Positions 60,561 through 64,000 of a stretch of DNA of 64,000 bases are shown here, one piece after another; the first letter of the stretch is position 1; every line of letters starts with the position of its first letter. Origin of the DNA: Crambe crambe (Eukaryota; Porifera; Demospongiae; Poecilosclerida; Crambeidae); NCBI GenBank assembly GCA_963924555.1, contig OZ004586.1, positions 4,980,501-5,044,500 of the forward strand. Reading direction: 5' to 3'. The notes under the pieces are model-generated. The model searched no databases, was not told where the DNA came from, and saw nothing but the letters and a program-made list of their open reading frames with translations. The translations under genes and the position numbers were made by a program.

Positions 60561-61065
60561 TCTCCAATGGCAGGATAAACGAAGTACTCTAACCTCAAGG
60601 TGGAATCAATAAGGAGCTACCTCGAACGGCTACAAATATTTTTCACTGCGAATAATATTGCAGAAGGAAAGCAAGTAGCAACTGTACTGATTATTGGTTC
60701 AAAATATTATGATCTAGCTACTGTCAACAATAGCACCAAAAGATAAAACTCTCACCAGTCTGATCAGAATCATTTGATTCAAGCCTATACTTATTGCAGA
60801 ATGTGCTTTCACTTTTATAAATGCTCTCAGCAGGTAGGAGAATCAGTCACTGAATACCTGGCTGAGTTGCATAAGTTAGCGCGAGTCACTGTAATTTTGG
60901 AACCTTTATGGACGGATGATGCTTTAAGAGATCATTTCGTCTTTGGGCTACTTAGTGATGGTAACCAGAAGAGCCTACTTGCATAGGAAACACTGATGCT
61001 CAAAACAGCAATGGATAAGGCTCAAGTTATGGAAGCCACCATCCAGAATACCAAGACTATAGCTA
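60560..61065 (+). pseudogene. Gag fragment of a Ty3/gypsy-like retrotransposon
   Basis: On the plus strand RSYLERLQIFFTANNIAEGK (60612 on), then after a frameshift QQVGESVTEYLAELHKLARV and LWTDDALRDHFVFGLL: the typical gag core of metazoan Ty3/gypsy elements. It ends in a stop after KSLLA at about 60986. It has the opposite direction to the pol remains at 56.5-59 kb, so the two come from separate insertions or from an inversion. Confidence 0.8.
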
Positions 61066-61622
61066 GCTATCAACAAGTAGTGTTGCGAGTCAGCCCTGCC
61101 CACAAAAGGTCTGGCCGGCTCAATTGCCCAGTCCAATTCCATTTGTGACCTTTGATGCTGACTGTGACCTTTGACTCGGTTCAATATTATTAGCAAAAAA
61201 TTCACTAAAATGAGCACCTGTTCTTAAATGGTAGATCCTCTCAGTTTGAGGATAACTACTCTGCTGCTATCACTCAAAAAGATAAGCATCTTGCAAGGTG
61301 CGCTATGTCTAGATCAATGCACAAAAGGAGATATGGAAGGAAGAAGTTGAGAGCACATCACATTATGACAAATCCCTGGTTTCAACTTAATCACTTCTTC
61401 ATCCCTTGTTTCTTTACTTTGTGTGTTGCTACATTACTATGCATTTTAAGAAAAAATGTTCCCCCCCCCCCTCCTTCTTTGCTTTGAGAAGGGTGGATTA
61501 ATGTTGAGACCAAAACAAGTTTAGTGAACATGAGTAAGCAATACATGGGGATACCTTGGAACAAGAGTAGTGGTATGATATGCCATATTTTGATTGTCAC
61601 ACATGATAAGAAAGGATGCAAG

Positions 61623-62734
61623 CTACTCCTTAAAGGGATATAATCTACTGTTACTGTAAATCTGTGACAATCAAGTGATAATCACATGATAGACTATCCT
61701 GACTAAATAGAAACTTACTTATTTTTCTGAACGACTTTTTGACCTTGAAAAAATTCTGTAATGCCGGATTCATAATATCCGGTACGAGATTCCAGATATC
61801 CATAGTCATGACTAATTATCTTCATTGAGGTAAGCCCTCTATGTTCTGGTCCAGGAGTTGTGTAATCTTCAAGAACTTGTTTAAAATCTACAATACAATT
61901 AAGTGGTTTAAGTATGATCGATTTTAGCCACTTATTTTGTTTAACTTTAGTACCATATAACTCATGCATGAATACGAGTGGCCATTGTCCTATGTACTTG
62001 GGTATACTCACTCTATAAATCATCTCAAAGCATTATACTGGATTACATGCATGTTACAAGAATACAGTTTGAATTTTTATTACACAGCTTCATTACCCGT
62101 CATTAAGGGTCTCATACTGTTTCAAATAAAAAGGGCTACGTAAGGATACTATTGCAATTGCTGCTCATAGCAGTCCCTATAATGTGACAGCCAGGTAGAA
62201 ATCAGATGCATTAATTCTTGGCCACTTTAGTTGTCCTTAACTCATGACTACAAGTGGCCTAGGTCTTGAAATTTGCTATAGAGATAGTTCAATCATTATA
62301 GAACACATGATAGAAGTTTGGGACAATTTCATCAAAACATGTTTGAGTAATTGCCCATTCAATTAAGCTACTTAAAACGGAATAATAGATTTCTACCGGG
62401 ACTGTCACATAAAATCATGTGATGGACATTATACTACTCACGATTCCTGTTTCTCTCGCTCTTCTCTTTAGGCCCTAATCCAGGTGGCAAAATGTTAGCC
62501 TGAAGCGTATAATGACCAACTGCATCTTCTAGTGCTCCATCCACAGCTGCTGTAAGTTTATTCGAAGGAAAAAGAACCTTAGTCAATATAAAACAATAAT
62601 ATTATCATCAATGGTCCCATTTTTATCCTTACCTTTTGATGCATTTTCAGCTGTCCTGACTTCGTGGAGCCTTTTGAAGGTTGTTGCAATGGCATCATTA
62701 TCTTTCTGAATAATTTCTCCAAGATCTTTAAGCT
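61623..62734 (-). CDS. Unrecognised gene, 3' exons
   Basis: Four exons agree in phase: 62633-62734, 62442-62549, 61719-61887 and 61623-61653 (stop at 61623). They encode about 136 aa. The first looks helical and could be coiled coil (LKDLGEIIQKDNDAIATTF); the second reads GALEDAVGHYTLQANILPPG; the third is YTTPGPEHRGLTSMKIISHD followed by GYLESRTGYYESGITEFF; the last ends RLYPFKE. I do not recognise the family. Exon a needs two bases from an upstream exon, so the start lies to the right, in 62735-64000 or beyond the window. Good splice sites and unbroken phases argue for a real gene. Confidence 0.55.
62183..62409. mobile_element. Diverged MITE, TGTGACAG family
   Basis: Ends tgtgacagccaggtagaaat and the complement of gatttctaccgggactgtca. 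Same terminal pattern as the element at 11177-11336, with a longer, different centre. It lies in the intron between exons 61719-61887 and 62442-62549. Confidence 0.75.
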
Positions 62735-64000
62735 CTGCATAAGTGTACAATATGCAGTGAATTACTTCATTATTATAGTGCTTTCCTCATGATCCGAAAA
62801 CTTAGTGTCACTATGGGGGGGGGGGGGGGGGGGGGGGGGGGGGGCTGTAATAAACACAGCTATAACATTGCCGGAGCAAAAGGAGTTATAAAGAATTATG
62901 ACAGCAATCTTCTCAGTGCAATGGAGTTCATTGACCAAACACCGGGGAATTACACATGGGATTTGTCAAAAGACGTGCAAGTACAATAGCAAAAATTTCC
63001 ATTGTATATTTCGATCATTTTAAGCCATAGTTTGCTTATGATGTGAAGCAATAATTATGCTGGAAGAAATCCCCTATCATCGACCAAACTGGGATACATT
63101 TTTGCTATTTATAGTGCAGGCGTATCCAGAAATAACATAAGCCCCATTTATACGGGGGTTCTAACCTGGATTTGACCTAGATTCGCTTTGCGTGTGAATG
63201 GTGCCAACCCAGATTCCAATCCAGGTAGCCCAATCAACATCAATTAGGTGGGTGTTAGGGATACACCCCTAACAGTTACATAGGACAGAATACAAACACT
63301 GACACATAATCAACACACAATCATCACATTTTGAGATAAGCTTTATGCTCATCCTCACATGATTATATCATATCTTGCTAATATAAGAGAGCCAAGTCAT
63401 TCTTTTATTTTCTGGTTCACGAAAAAGATATTTGTTAGCTTCATAGCAAGTGGACCCATAATTGTGATAGGGTAGTAGATCCCTAACAGTGGGTTGGAAT
63501 CCGGATGGTTGGGCATGCATGTAACACGGCTTTATAGATTTACTAGATTTACAATAATAGCCTAAGGGGTGGATTCTATTATTCGCACGAGGGTGGATTC
63601 TATAATGTAAAGTCCCTCCACAGAGAAGTGATTTCCATTATAATAGTAGAGTATAATTATGACACCACAGGAAGTATAATAGCTGCCTGTCAATAGTCAT
63701 CATGAGAGCCAGATTAACCTTTGCAAGGGTAGATAAAAGATGGTCTCAGCTCAGAGTCTTTTGATTTTGTTTTTTGTTTTTCTTGTTGTTGTTTTTTTAA
63801 ATGCAGTGAACTCTTATTATCTAGCGAAAGTGGTTACACAAGTGGCTTTAGCCCTCCTTCCCTGGATCCACCCCCACAAGTGGCACAAAAAAGGAGTATT
63901 GCTCTAAATAATTATAATATATGCAAAATGTGCCACATTGCATGCTACTGAGCTGGACATTTTATAGAGGCATAATTTTTTACACCAGAAGCAAACATTT
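62735..64000. other. Right end of window, no gene resolved
   Basis: G30 run at 62815-62844. Near 63155-63240 a short direct repeat of cctggatttgacctagatt / cccagattccaatccaggt type. Upstream exons of the gene at 61623-62734 may be here but I could not define any. Confidence 0.4.

Overview
This is eukaryotic nuclear DNA from an invertebrate animal. The genes are split by short GT-AG introns, there are many microsatellites and small inverted-repeat elements, and the base composition is AT-rich. The gene set fits an early-branching metazoan. It includes animal housekeeping genes (TTC38, FAM126/hyccin, MEKK2/3, MRPL10), a CARD/Death/Roc-COR signalling protein, a Crinkler-like nuclease-kinase and a beta-helix membrane receptor. 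A demosponge is my best guess. That is inference from gene content; no rRNA or mitochondrial marker is present. For split genes I give the whole gene span and list the exons in the evidence; every listed junction has GT..AG ends and a consistent reading phase.

Layout. 1-3132 (-): 5' part of a TTC38-like TPR gene. 3252-5639 and 6611-8380 (+): tandem pair of secreted aldose-1-epimerase-like genes. 9083-13360 (-): hyccin/FAM126, 11 exons. 16022-21261 (+): complete MEKK2/3-type MAP3K, 19 exons. 21569-23143 (-): mitochondrial ribosomal protein L10. 23.2-27.5 kb: repeat-rich, with an inverted minisatellite and a broken copy of the beta-helix gene. 27553-30588 (-): four-exon gene for a protein with novel N-terminal domains, a PD-(D/E)XK-like nuclease region and a kinase domain (Crinkler-type core). 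33.0-34.26 kb (-): decayed paralogue, and 35613-37553 (-): intact copy, of a type I membrane beta-helix protein with three tandem stalk exons. 38.2-40.1 kb: minisatellites. 40558-45839 (-): three near-identical intronless secreted proteins in tandem plus a fourth stub at 46.1 kb. 48427-49221: nonautonomous DNA transposon with TA target site. 49425-55842 (+): CARD, three Death-like domains, Roc-COR, Death. 56.5-59.05 kb (-) and 60.56-61.06 kb (+): decayed Ty3/gypsy pieces. 61623-62734 (-): 3' part of an unrecognised gene.

Themes. The 5' half is mostly conserved core genes. The 3' half is accessory DNA: tandem paralogues, stubs, transposon remains and three proteins of likely immune or surface function (Crinkler-like nuclease-kinase, beta-helix receptor with tyrosine motifs, Death-ROCO). 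At least ten small terminal-inverted-repeat elements are scattered through introns and intergenic DNA. Long pure G/C runs recur, and one of them serves as the pyrimidine tract of a splice acceptor.
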